Shown here piece after piece: positions 29,905 to 40,900 of a DNA stretch of 64,000 nucleotides. Below the pieces are notes generated by a model. That model was given only the letters and a program-made list of their open reading frames with translations, had not been told where the DNA came from and made no database searches. Source of the stretch: Phormidium tanganyikae FI6-MK23 (GTDB taxonomy: Bacteria; Cyanobacteriota; Cyanobacteriia; Leptolyngbyales; Leptolyngbyaceae); assembly GCA_019359175.1 (NCBI GenBank), contig JAHHHU010000013.1, positions 95,831-159,830 of the forward strand, read 5' to 3'. Within the stretch, counting starts at the first letter, position 1; each line of letters opens with the position of its first letter. Both the position numbers and the translations under genes were made by a program.

Positions 29905-30644
29905 ATCGAATTTGTCTAGCAATGATCAGTCTGAGCGTTCTAGCATTGGCTCAAACTGGAGTCGCACAGTTACCTAAGAATCCGATTCAATTAGGTCAAA
30001 TCGTATTTAATGACCCAACACCGCCAAGCCAAGGTTCTCCAGGGGGACGGCAGCAGGGTGGCGCGAGTCGAGGGGATTGTCGAGTGTTTGAATCGCTGAC
30101 CGCTTTAGTTCCGGTAACTCAAGGCAAAGTTTGGGGGCAAACGATTAGCGATCGTCCAACCTTTTGGTTTTACTTGCCGAGTGAGTTAACGGATAAAACA
30201 CCGATAGAATTCACGCTGCAAGATCCAAACGACCAATATATTTACAATACTCGATTTAATGCTGCGAAGACGAAATCTGGATTGGTTCGGTTAACAGTTC
30301 CAGCAACAGCAAAGCCGCTAGAAGTAGGCAAGTCTTATACTTGGACATTCTCGGTGTACTGCGATCCAGCAAAGCCATCAAGTGCGGTATTTGTGCAGGG
30401 GACGATTCGGCGGGTGGCGTTGGATCAGCAATTAAAAAGTCGTTTGGGAAATCAGATGACGATCGACCAAGTGAAACTTTATGCGGCGAATGGGATTTGG
30501 TTTGAGGCATTTGATGGGTTGGCGGAGTTGTATCGGCGCGATGCGAAGAATCGTCCTGTTACTTCTGCTTGGGGGAGCTTGCTGCAGCAGGTGAAACTCG
30601 ATCGACTTAAAACGGTTCCAATGACGGATTGCTGTAAGCTTTAG
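29892..30644 (+). CDS. DUF928 family secreted protein
   Basis: The 250-residue protein has a Sec signal peptide (about 4-25, LAMISLSVLALAQTGVAQ). A Gly/Pro/Gln-rich linker and the DUF928 beta domain follow. Recognisable blocks are TFWFYLPSEL, IEFTLQDPNDQYIY, the VGKSYTWTFSVYCDPAKPSS segment, and a helical end WFEAFDGLAELYRRDAKN. It starts inside the CHAT-CHASE2 gene. An exported product in an operon whose membrane protein has a periplasmic CHASE2 domain could be its ligand or partner. The function is unknown. An alternative start is the ATG at 29901. Confidence 0.88.
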   Translation: MEGMNRICLAMISLSVLALAQTGVAQLPKNPIQLGQIVFNDPTPPSQGSPGGRQQGGASRGDCRVFESLTALVPVTQGKVWGQTISDRPTFWFYLPSELTDKTPIEFTLQDPNDQYIYNTRFNAAKTKSGLVRLTVPATAKPLEVGKSYTWTFSVYCDPAKPSSAVFVQGTIRRVALDQQLKSRLGNQMTIDQVKLYAANGIWFEAFDGLAELYRRDAKNRPVTSAWGSLLQQVKLDRLKTVPMTDCCKL

Positions 30645-30694
30645 AGTAGTCAATAAAGGTAATGCACATCAGGATTTTGAATGCTTTCAACCTC

Positions 30695-30719
30695 ATTGTC
30701 TCCGTACTGTGGAGACAAT
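30695..30719 (+). terminator. Probable terminator after the CHAT-CHASE2 operon
   Basis: A 9-bp perfect stem (ATTGTCTCC and GGAGACAAT) with loop GTACTGT lies 51 bp past the DUF928 stop. The following T content is weak (CTGTTCGTTGG). The rest of the 30645-30973 gap shows nothing further. Confidence 0.5.
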
Positions 30720-30973
30720 CTGTTCGTTGGAAGAGCCTGGAGCAAATATGACCATCTACTCATTGCAACTTTCTTAAATTGCAAATTGCGATCGCAGGTT
30801 ACTTGTCATTGGATTCCAAGCTTATGAGATCCTTTTAAATAGTTGCTCTAGTAGAGTGAAGTAATTGGTCTAGAGTGAGGGGCGTAATCCTTCTTGTTAG
30901 TTGGAACTTGTTAGTTGGAAAGAGTCTTAGCATTCACAAATGCAGCCTATCATATGGCTTGCATTACATAAGC

Positions 30974-31762
30974 TCAAGCGTCGATGATATCTAAAATTGC
31001 AACTGATTTATAGAAATACGAGATACCAGAATGCGAGTTATTTGATGCCTTGAGATGTCCAGCATTTATTCCAATCAGTAATAACCGACGGAAACCAGGA
31101 AAGCTGATCCCTACACCTGGCTCAGGTCCTTTCTGAACAGCAAAAATTGGACTGCCGGATGAGCCACTGTATGAAAAAGCTTCATAGGCGACACAACTTC
31201 CTCCAACTGATTCACCATATGAATAGTCGAATCTAGGATCGCTACAAATTGTTCCTGTTCTCAGAATTGGGCGATTTCCGCGTTTATCGTGCCACTCTGG
31301 AAATCCAGGAAATGCTAAGAAGTCACAGACTGTAAGGTTAAGTTGAAAATCTGACTCACTAGCAAGAAATGAGTAAGGAATCCAGTAATCAAGGCGGACA
31401 TTAACGCCAGACAATAAACTTAATTCAGTTATACAGGCAACATCATTCTGATAATCTGTAGAAACTTCGATATTAGGATCCACTTCAAAAGATAGATCGC
31501 TTTCAGGAAAATTGTCTCCAATACGTGCAGATTTCCCAGATATTTTAATCTCTCGTATAGAATACTTCGAGAGCGATGCATCATCTTTCTTGTACGAAAG
31601 ATCCACAACGTGTCTGTTAGTAATCAGGCAGAAATTGCCACTCTTGTTCTTCACGAAGAAGCATGTGCCAGTACCCGATTTTACGTTCCCAATGTCATCA
31701 GCAAAAGTAGCGGTTATTTTATATGCTGAGTAAAGAAACTGGTTGTCTAGACCGTGGAACAT
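30974..31762 (-). CDS. Trypsin-like serine protease-fold protein
   Basis: The 262-residue protein has a complete chymotrypsin-fold triad in order. His is at about residue 51 in LITNRHVVD, Asp in QNDVACI, and Ser in YSGSSGSPIF within the GxSGSP context. GTCFFVKNKSGN precedes the His as in HtrA-like and viral-like trypsin domains. There is no signal peptide, PDZ domain or membrane helix, so it is a lone cytosolic peptidase domain. Similar single-domain proteins often sit with effector or defence genes, but no such partner is adjacent here. Base composition is more AT-rich than its neighbours, which suggests horizontal acquisition. Confidence 0.82.
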   Translation of the reverse strand: MFHGLDNQFLYSAYKITATFADDIGNVKSGTGTCFFVKNKSGNFCLITNRHVVDLSYKKDDASLSKYSIREIKISGKSARIGDNFPESDLSFEVDPNIEVSTDYQNDVACITELSLLSGVNVRLDYWIPYSFLASESDFQLNLTVCDFLAFPGFPEWHDKRGNRPILRTGTICSDPRFDYSYGESVGGSCVAYEAFSYSGSSGSPIFAVQKGPEPGVGISFPGFRRLLLIGINAGHLKASNNSHSGISYFYKSVAILDIIDA

Positions 31763-32138
31763 AGCTCTTAATTTGTGTTGGAATAAGTCTACTCCGTTCT
31801 TGCCTACTCATTGCCTCTGAGGTGAAAATCAAACAGGAGCCAAATAGTAATTTTAACCGGAGTAATATTTAAGTTATCATTTATAGCAAGTTTCAGAGTA
31901 GGAAAACAGGCAAAAATCCGTTTTACGTTTGCGGGGATGCATGTTATCCAAATAATTTCCCCTGCGAAATTATTTTTATTTCTTTCTGTTAACTTACCTG
32001 ACGCGATTGCTCGAAAGCTCTTAACAAGTGAATTGCTCAAAATCTCTACAGAGCAGAACTCTCTAAATCGCGATCGCACCCCAACCAAATCTGTTCTCAA
32101 ACGACCCTCCAAAGCTCATGCACAGGCTCTAAATACTC
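31763..32138. other. Intergenic stretch between protease and minisatellite
   Basis: This 376-bp AT-rich stretch has a 102-codon minus-strand frame (31804-32112) that lacks a ribosome-binding site or recognisable sequence. A CTCATGCATGAG palindrome at its end leads into the repeat tract. Confidence 0.45.
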
Positions 32139-32352
32139 ATGCATGAGCCTTCAGAGCTTGCACGCGAACTAAAAACACTCATCCCACAGCTTCCGAAGCT
32201 GACGCACGAGCTTCCGCAACTGGCGCACGAGCTAAAAACACTATCTCACGAGCTTCTGAAATTCATGCACGAGCTTTCGGAGCTTGCACACGAGCTTTTA
32301 TTGCTGACGCATGAGCTTCCGAAGCTGGCGCACGAACTATTTTTGCTTGCGT
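32139..32352 (+). repeat. 21-bp heptad minisatellite (HELxxLA units)
   Basis: About nine imperfect 21-bp units of the form CACGAGCTTCCGAAGCTGGCG read (A)HELxxL heptads in an open frame (for example LPKLTHELPQLAHELKTL). As peptide it would form a leucine-zipper-like coiled coil. The frame at 32139-32408 starts with a palindromic ATG and runs into the antisense of the beta-helix gene. Whether it is translated is unclear; it may be a non-coding tandem repeat. Confidence 0.6.
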
Positions 32353-34749
32353 CTAAACCATCCGGATTTGTACGGTGGCAGTGCTGGTTTCGCCTTTCCC
32401 ATCGCTAATCGTATAGGTGAAGAAATCATTCAGGAAGGGAAATCTGGACTCATAGGTGAAGGTTCCATCGGCATTGCGGGTGAGTCTGCCCCCGCTCGGA
32501 TTGCTATAACTCACGATCGTAAAGCGATCGCCATCAGAATCAAAATCATTCGCCAAGACCGGAATCGTAACGCTGCTTCCTCGTCGCACCGTTGCACTAT
32601 CGGAACGAGCGATCGCAGGCGCATTCTCATAGGCTCCAATATCGGGACGGTTCCCCCGATCGATGCCACGCTGATCAATTTGGGGGCGATCGTAAGGATT
32701 TGCCGCATTCAGCGCTGAGCTGCCAGCCAGTAATGCACGAGTCCAAGTCGAACCGTCATTATCTTTCAGTTCGCCCAGCTTCGGATCGATCGGTGCTGTC
32801 TCTGTGCCGACTTGATCTCCGTTTCGCCCATGAGTAAAGCCGCGCGCATACCCAACATTGCCAATCAGGTTATACCCTTCGCTGATAAACTTACCACTCA
32901 GATCAAGTGCGCTGTTAGCAATGATGCTGTTCTTAATCTTCGTGACACCTATAACGCCGAAGAACTCCCCATTGTAAACACCTATGCCTCTAAAAGTACG
33001 TAATCTAGTAACTTCATTACCCCTGAAGTACATAGTGTCAGCAATGGTACTCGCGTTAATGGTGAGAGTGCCATTATTGAATACACTCACCCAACTTGGG
33101 TTGTGGCTAATCGTGCTGTTTTCAATGGTCATCGTACCGAGATTCGTAATGGCTGCATCACTATATAAGCTGTAAGTGAGAATGCCAGACTGATTGGTTT
33201 TGTTGCTGTAAATGGTGCTGTTGTAGAGGTTGAGCATTGCGTTTTGATCATTCGCGATCGCGCTGCTTCCCTGCCCCCCATTATCATGAATCATCAGGTT
33301 TGATAGGGTGAGATTGCCCGCGTTATAAATGCCTCCTCCTACAGCGGCATAGCCATGAGCGATCGTCAATCCACTCAAGTCAACCGTGGTGTTACTTGCG
33401 ATCGAGAATACTCTAAATCGATCATTGCCACTGATGGTTAAATCTTTTGCACCAGACCCCTTAATCGTCAGATTGTGATTGACAAACAGTTCACCCAAAT
33501 CGAGTGCGATCGTTCCCCGCAGATTAGACGCAAAATTGATCGTGCTTCCCTCTGCACTGTAGCGGATAGCTTCTCGCAAAGACACATCCCCCGCACTCAC
33601 GTTGCCATCATCTTCATCGGCTAATAAATCAACGGTGAGATTGAAGGGCAGCGCTTCGTAGGCACCAATGTCTGCGATAGTGCGGCGAATGCCTCGCTGA
33701 TCAGTAGTCGGTGCTGTGTTTGTGTTTCCCGCATTGAGCGCGGGGCTATCTGACAATAAAGCATGGGTTGAAGTGAATCCACCGCTGTTGCGGAGCGGTG
33801 CTAGACGAGGATCAATCCGGTGATCGGCAGTGCCGACGCGCGATCTCACCGTCCAACCTGTACTTCCTGTCCGATCTCCAATTAAGTTGTAGCCCAAATC
33901 TGTAAAGCTACCTGATACATCCACCTGACGAAAACTACTGCCATTCTTCGGCGTAAAGTTGTAGCCAATAATCGTGTTTTGAACCGCGATCGTCCCCGAA
34001 TTGTTCCGAATGCCGCCCCCCTTACCAACGTAATCATTGTCACTGTCAGCCAAGTTGAGGGTAAAAGTGCTGCTCTGAATCTCAACTGAACCGCGATCGC
34101 TATACAAACCACCGCCATCGTTCGATGCAGTATTGCCGCTGATCGTACTATTGCTAATATTGAGATAGCCTACATTGGTAATTCCACCCCCGTTAATCGC
34201 CCGATTGTTGTTGATCGTCACATTCATTAAGTAAGCATTTCCCACATTCGCCAATGCACCCCCGAGGGTTGAACTGTTGTCGCTGAGGGTGACATCGACC
34301 AGGTTGATCGTTCCACCATTCGAGATCGCACCGCCACCCGTGAATGCAGCCCCATTCACTAAGTTGAGCTTCGATAGGGTAGCGCTGGCATTACTGCCAA
34401 TGTCAAGAATTCGCGATCGTCCGTTACCATTGATCGTCAGGCTGCCTGTTCCGTTGATGATCAGAGGGTCTAGAATGTTAAGCTGTCCACCTGTCAGTGT
34501 GATTGTTTGCGCCCCGGTTCCTAAGGCAAAGTTGATGATTGCCGAACCAGGCGTTGCATTGGCAAGATCGATCGCTTCTCGCAGCGTGAGTACCCCGTCG
34601 TTTGGATTCACAGTGTCGGCGGTACTGTTCACGGTCAGCACTTGCTGAGAAGCACTGGCAGAGAGAGGAGCTAGATTCAGGCTGAACTCGAAGCGTGGAT
34701 TCGTCGCCTTAACCGAGAGTGGATTGGATTCTAAAGTGAACGATTTCAT
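32353..34749 (-). CDS. Secreted-type beta-helix protein with CSLREA/choice-of-anchor repeats and Ig-like C-terminus
   Basis: The 798-residue protein has two copies of a CSLREA-type start (LTVNSTADTVNPNDGVLTLR, and DLLADEDDGNVSAGDVSLRE). Each is followed by right-handed beta-helix repeats of N-, G- and I-rich coils (ISNSTISGNTASNDGGGLYS and similar). Each half ends with a DQRGIxR...DIGAYE motif. The C-terminal 90 residues form a cadherin/Ig-like domain (VLANDFDSDGDRFTI, FTYTISDGKGETSTATVQI). The ATG at 34749 has GGAG upstream. There is no classical signal peptide, so type I or other export is possible. It looks like a surface adhesin or glycan-binding protein. It lies 201 bp downstream of the giant LamG gene on the same strand. 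Confidence 0.85.
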   Translation of the reverse strand: MKSFTLESNPLSVKATNPRFEFSLNLAPLSASASQQVLTVNSTADTVNPNDGVLTLREAIDLANATPGSAIINFALGTGAQTITLTGGQLNILDPLIINGTGSLTINGNGRSRILDIGSNASATLSKLNLVNGAAFTGGGAISNGGTINLVDVTLSDNSSTLGGALANVGNAYLMNVTINNNRAINGGGITNVGYLNISNSTISGNTASNDGGGLYSDRGSVEIQSSTFTLNLADSDNDYVGKGGGIRNNSGTIAVQNTIIGYNFTPKNGSSFRQVDVSGSFTDLGYNLIGDRTGSTGWTVRSRVGTADHRIDPRLAPLRNSGGFTSTHALLSDSPALNAGNTNTAPTTDQRGIRRTIADIGAYEALPFNLTVDLLADEDDGNVSAGDVSLREAIRYSAEGSTINFASNLRGTIALDLGELFVNHNLTIKGSGAKDLTISGNDRFRVFSIASNTTVDLSGLTIAHGYAAVGGGIYNAGNLTLSNLMIHDNGGQGSSAIANDQNAMLNLYNSTIYSNKTNQSGILTYSLYSDAAITNLGTMTIENSTISHNPSWVSVFNNGTLTINASTIADTMYFRGNEVTRLRTFRGIGVYNGEFFGVIGVTKIKNSIIANSALDLSGKFISEGYNLIGNVGYARGFTHGRNGDQVGTETAPIDPKLGELKDNDGSTWTRALLAGSSALNAANPYDRPQIDQRGIDRGNRPDIGAYENAPAIARSDSATVRRGSSVTIPVLANDFDSDGDRFTIVSYSNPSGGRLTRNADGTFTYESRFPFLNDFFTYTISDGKGETSTATVQIRMV

Positions 34750-34950
34750 GGCAGTTTCTCCAGGAATTGAGAAGCGATCGATGAGAAATTCATCGTCTAT
34801 TTCCTTCTGCGGGCAACGATCGCGGATTATGCAATTGCTCCCATTTAAGCTGAAGAGAGTTAGCCGATGCGATCGCTCATAAGTAAAGACGAGACAGCTT
34901 TCGTTATCTCGCCTCATTTCAAAATGTCCTGAAAGCCTTGATCAAACGGC

Positions 34951-37900
34951 TTATTTGAAGACTTGATAATACAAGCTCATGTACTGCACAATGTCAGGCT
35001 TGGCAGAAGACAGTTCAGGCAGATAACGATCGATAGCTTGCTCCACGGCTACTTTCAGTTCAGCATAGCTGCGCGTTTTAGACTGAACGTAGGGTTCTAG
35101 GCGTTTTACCAATTCCCAGTTGCTCGCAATATTGGCAGCACGTAGTGTTTCATCGGTTGAGCCGGCCGGAGCCGTGCCAATTTCGGGCAAGACGCGACTG
35201 ATGTAAGTGACCCGATGCAGAATCCGCCAGGGAACACCACTCTTCGTCTCGATCGCTTTTCTAAGAGCAGCAGCGTTAGGATCATTGCTTTGTTCTAACC
35301 AGGCACGATCGACGATTTTGTTAGAAAAGTCGTTGAAGTGTTCTTTATCGGGTTCCAGGTAGAAGGTCATAAAGCGATAGCCATCAACCTTACCTGGACA
35401 CTTAACGCGATCGCCATTGGCATCGTGCAGTGATCGGACACCGACGCGATCTGCTTGTTCTGCGTCGCGCACCCGGATATCCCGTTCTACATCAAGCGTG
35501 ACATCCACACCAAACGAGGAGGAAGCTTCAGCCGTTTTGCTGGTGGTCAGGTTGAGGTGTCCACCCATCAGGGCTTCTAACTCAAACCCAACAGCAACTT
35601 TGGCGATCGAGGTATTCACACTGGCAAACAAACCTGCCATTCCCGAAAGCGAGAAGGAACCTGCTGTAACATCCTGCTGCACGGTTGAGAACTGCTGTGT
35701 TTCGGCAAACAAGCCGCCATCAGCCGTCCAGACGTAGGTGTTGAATAAGTTCATTTTTGACAGGCTGGGCAGTTTCGATTTTTGATTGAAGGCAATTCCG
35801 CCCCCGATCGCAGAACCGACACTGGCTCCCACCAATGCACCCATTGCACCGATACCGCCGCCCAGTATACCTGCGCCAGCGCCAATCTTCATCCCCTTGA
35901 TTCCGGCTGGATCGGTGGCAAAGGTTTGATAGTCAGCCTCCAATTCTTTCTGCTCCTGCTCAATGCGGTGCTTGAGGTGGTAGGCTTCGATCGGTTTGAA
36001 GTAGCTGCGATCGGAACTATACTCCATTGCGTTGGGGTAATCTTTCCGGTCGGGGTCGAGTCCGATCTTGCCGTCGAGGGTTCCCTGCTTGATGTAGCGG
36101 GGATTAATCGGAAACATGATGATGTTCCAGTCGCGCGGAATATCGGGGTTTGGACGCATTTTGAGCGCAACGGTAATGCGTTTATCCGGGTCACGATGCT
36201 TGAGGCGCAGCGCAAACACATCGGCGGTTGCCGACTCAACCAGCGCAAAGCCAGTATTTTTAGGAATGTAGCGTTTGCCGATTTTTTGATTGGCGGGCGT
36301 TCCTTCTTCCCAAGCGCCCTGCGAGTCAATCCGGCTCAAGCGACTCGTAGCTTTACCAAAGCCCACAGTTTGATCAGACAGCCAACTATTCGAGGTTTCC
36401 ATGTTGCCGCGAATGCCGAACATGATATTCGTGGCTTCGACTTCGGTTGTCATTCCGAAACCCGCATCTGATTTCGATTGGATGCCCATGCCTGCCTGTA
36501 GTCTGAGTGCATTGTCAATTCCGTTTTCTTTAGACGTGGAGTAGGTGTAAAACACACTATCTGCCGACGTGAGTTGCACCGAGCTAGATTCGTTATACAC
36601 TTCGCCCTGATTGGCATCGCGGATCGTCAGGTTTTCGCTGGGTACGGGTGGCGCTCCTTCGATGAAGCCTTTTAACTGAGGATCGTATTGAGCTTGCCCG
36701 ATCCATTCCAGTTCTAAATCGCCCACTTTGAACCCGGTGATCAATTGCCATTTGCGATCTTTGATGTAGGCGTAGCAGCGCTTCATCACTGCTGTTAGAT
36801 TGCCATCGCTGTCAGTTTGCATATCGCCATATTCCTGAACGGCGGGAGCGGATGCGATCGCTTCGTGGAAGGTCGTTTTCACGCCGGATAATGCGCTGCG
36901 AACGGGTGCGGCTTCGTTACTGATCGGTGCAGTCGATAGCACTGACAACATGGGCGCACCAAACACCTTGAGGTGAAGCTGCTGCCCGGACTGGTCTAGG
37001 AGGCTGTCCACTTGGCGATCGCAGTCGTAGTACGCGATCAATTGATCAAAGTCGCTCATCAGAGGGCGGAACAGGTTGTCTTGGATTTGCTGTTCGGTGC
37101 GAACGACTTTCCAGATGCGGATTTCGTCGATCTGTCCCCGAAAATACTCGGCTGACTGGTAAGCATTGGTGTTTGGGTCAATCCCGGTTACTCGTGATCC
37201 CAGGGTGAATTGGGGATGCTGATACAGTACGGGCGATCGCGATTCAGTCCGTTGCTTTTCACCATTGCGGTAGATGAACAGTTCTGAACCATCGGGATCA
37301 GGCGATTTAATCCAGGTAGCCCCGAAGCGAGTGCCGTGGTTATTACTCTTAGAGTCGTAGGCTAGATTGCCCTCGTTTTCTTCAAACCGCCACCAGGAAA
37401 CTAATCCTTTCTCACTGCCCAGAATCCGGGTAAACAGGTCTTTCTCAGAACGAGCAGCACTCCAAACCCGCACTTCAGCGATGTCACCCTGGAAGTTTGT
37501 GCCTTCGTCGTTGATTTTCTCTGCGATCGCGCAGGTCAAGCTGCTGCTGCGCGGACTGGCATCTTCATAAGTTGAGGAGCTAATCAATCCTATGCCCTGG
37601 ATGTAGAACTTGACTAGATAAGATTGCTTGGTGCTGAACTTCGGAAGTTTTGCTGGACTGTTTGAATCACCGGAATCATCGGGAACGGTCGGTTTGACGC
37701 GCTCACGGGTCACAGCAACCTTGTAAAATCGATTTGGTGTAAGTGTAGCTGTGGTAGCCGTGGTCGTAAAGGTTTGGAGGGTGCTGTTTTCATCCTCAAA
37801 GGCGAACTGTAATTGACCGAAGTTAAGGGAGAGGGCGTAGGGCATACCATCACCAAGTTTGCCTTTGCGTAAGATCCCCTGTCGCCGAGATAGATCAGCC

Positions 37901-40900
37901 GCACAGATAAAGGCTTCGATCGTCAAATCGCCCGTAATATCTAAGGTCACATCACTGCCACAATCAACCCAATCCGCACGACCATTGAATCGTAGGGCAT
38001 AGGACTGATTGAACACAGCCGCTAAATGCACCCATTCATCCTGAGTCTGTTTAAAGGAAGCGATCGCGCTCACCGTTTGCACAGTCTTTCCACCCACAGC
38101 CGCAAACACTTTGTATCGCCCACCAACTTTTTCCAATCCCAGCGTGTAGTTGCTTGCTGTTTTAGCGGCATCAATAACGTGGTGAGTGATGATTCGAGCC
38201 GTGTTTCCAGTAGGCTCACTGGGATTCACCCAAGCTTCCAGGGTCAAATCGCTGCCGGGAGCAAAGCGAGCTAGCAGTGCATCTCGACCACTAAAGAACT
38301 CGGCTGTCTTCACCAGATTGGTAGTGCCGTCCAGATTGAGCGCGCTCCCTTGCGAATCCGCAAACCACTGTGCAGAAAGCGCAGGTTCGCCGATTTGCGC
38401 CGTACCATCTTGGATCTCGCCCACCGCTTGATTCGGCTCTACCGTGACTAGCAAAGAGCCAGTATCAAGCGATCGCATTACGATCGGCGCTGTAACTTGT
38501 GCTTGGGTGGCATAGTCGTAGGGCAGAAGATAAACTGGCTCCCCAATTGCGATCGTGGGTAGTGATGGCATTGGTTCGATCGAAAGGGTTGTGGTCGGTG
38601 CATTCGCCTCAACTTCGGGAACTTCGCTAACAGTCACTTTGATCGAGTCTTTACCAACCAAGAGGATGGCTTTAGAAGCAACGGCATAGTTTAACCGTCC
38701 TTTGATCACCAATTCCTGAGCGCCCTTGCTTGCAGACTCCGCTAATGCACCAATGAAGGTCGGTTGCGCCATACCATTCAACACAGTAGTAAATGCTTGG
38801 ACTTCACGCGGCACCTGTCGCCAAGTTTCGGTCACTCCCATTGTGGTGTTCGTGAGGGTAACGGTGCAGGTTTTGGGATCGATAGGTTCGGAGGGCGCAA
38901 TCGCGATCGTCGTGTCTGCCAACACCTTTCCTGCGGTACGAGCAATGAATCGAATCGCTCCGCCTTCAACCAGTTTGGTCTCGTTGCCAGTTCCAACTTG
39001 AGTTTTCGTCAGTACCGTAAAGCTGGCTCTACCCACCACCACATTGTAGTAAGCGGCAAAAAACTCATTCGTGTCCTGTCCTTTGAAGTAGAGGCTGAGG
39101 CGACCATTCACACTTTCAAATAAAAGCGGAGCGCGATCAGTCCAAGCAAATCCCAGCAGTGCGCCCATTACCGTTAGCCCCTCGGGATCAACTTGCAAGA
39201 AGGGCATCGTTAACTTGACTTCCTGCACCTGCACCAATCCTTCTTTCAAGCTAGCAAGCTGAGATTGCTTCTCTGTCAGTCGCTTTTGCAAATCAGCAGA
39301 TGCTTGAGGAATGGAGGCAGCTTGTCTCACCGTCAAGCGCTTGACCACGCCTCTCCAAGCCCCAACACCCATGACCTGACCCGGATAGAAGGTTGTTCCT
39401 CCTGCAATCACATCAGTCCGGGCTGGAATGCTGCTCCAGGGGACGACGGGTTGCCAATCCAGGATGACTTCTAGAGAAGGCGGAACGGTGATCTCAAACT
39501 CCAGGCTGGCTTGGGGATAAACATCTTCATAAGTGCCCATCGCCAAGGAGCGCGGCACAAAAATAGTGGTATCAATCACGCCTTTGGGGGTGTAGGTCAC
39601 TCTGGCTTGGCTGATATCGCGAATTGCCGTTTGCAATTGCAGGATTTCAGCCTCTAGTTGCTGAATTTGGTCTAAGTTCGGGTTGATCGTTGTGGACTTG
39701 TCAATCAGTGGAAGCGCTATGGTGTCAGCGACCTGCGCTAAACTACCTGCGCGAGAAACAGCGAAGTCAAGCACCGCAATCTGATTTTTGGCTGGATTGG
39801 TTGGATCTTGAGTGGGGTTTTGGGCAGCCGTTGCTACCGCGAACATGACACGAGCATTGCGTTTAATTGGCTTTTTCTCGATCGCGTTGTAGCCCGTTTC
39901 AGCTTGTTCTTGCTGATAGTAAAGTAAGGCGGTACAGCCAGCCGCGATCGTTCGACCCGCAATGCTGAAGCTAGAACGGCGAATTCCTGGATGTTCTCCC
40001 ACAGGTGCTGTCGATTGTACCCACAAAGGTTTAGCTGCCGTCGCTTGTTTCAGCTTGAGTTCTTGCTGCTGCCGTTGCAACTGTTCTAGCTGAAGTTGCT
40101 TCTCCTGGAGCAACGCGCTTTGCATCACAAGTTCCTTTCGTAATTCTGGCTTGACTAGTGCCTGCTGCTTGAATTCAACGGCTCGCTGCTTTATTTGCTG
40201 CACTTCCAGATTTAAGCGTTGAATGTCTGATTCGGTTTTAATCAGGGTGACAGTCTTGAGCGCGAATAGTTGCCCATGATTTGCTGCATCGGTTTGATCC
40301 GAAATCACAGCGCCAGCACCCTCATCCATCCGCCAGTAGCCAACCAGATCCAATTCGTTGCCCACCAAGCGATAGCACATCTCTTCGACGAGTTCTTCCT
40401 GAGATCGCGCTCGGCTCCAAATCCGAACTTCATCCATCTGTCCTGAGAAGAATCGCCACTGTCCATTTTGGCTCGCTAGAAAGAGAGGTGCGCTTGTTTG
40501 GGTATTGCCAGTGCAGGTGTCGTTTGTTTTGCCAGCTTCTTCTCCATCAATGTACAGTACCAATTCAGCGCCCTGCTTGACAAAGGCACAGTGGTGAAAT
40601 TTTCCGTCGTTAATCGATCGCTTAGAGACGATCGTAGATGTTTTGGAGCCGTCCGATCGCGCGACTTGCACCTTCCTCGCATCTGCACCTGCATTGATGT
40701 AGCGAATTGCATAAGGAAATGCACCTGTTCCAGTACCCTTTTCCAAGACGCTGCACATATCGGTCTGCGTCGGAACAGATGCGGCTTTCAGCCATACTTC
40801 GATCGTAAAGTCTTGATTGGTCGCGAAATTGAAGCGATCGGAGTGCGGAATTCGCCCACAATCATCCACTCCATCAAACTGCAATGCGGACTCTGCAAAC

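Noticed and set aside
31804..32112. 102-codon minus-strand frame
   Set aside because: It shows no start signal or recognisable sequence, and its AT-rich DNA suggests non-coding.
35417..36471. Long plus-strand frames antisense to the LamG gene, including one of 229 codons
   Set aside because: They are shadows of a high-quality 2281-codon gene and have basic, low-complexity translations.
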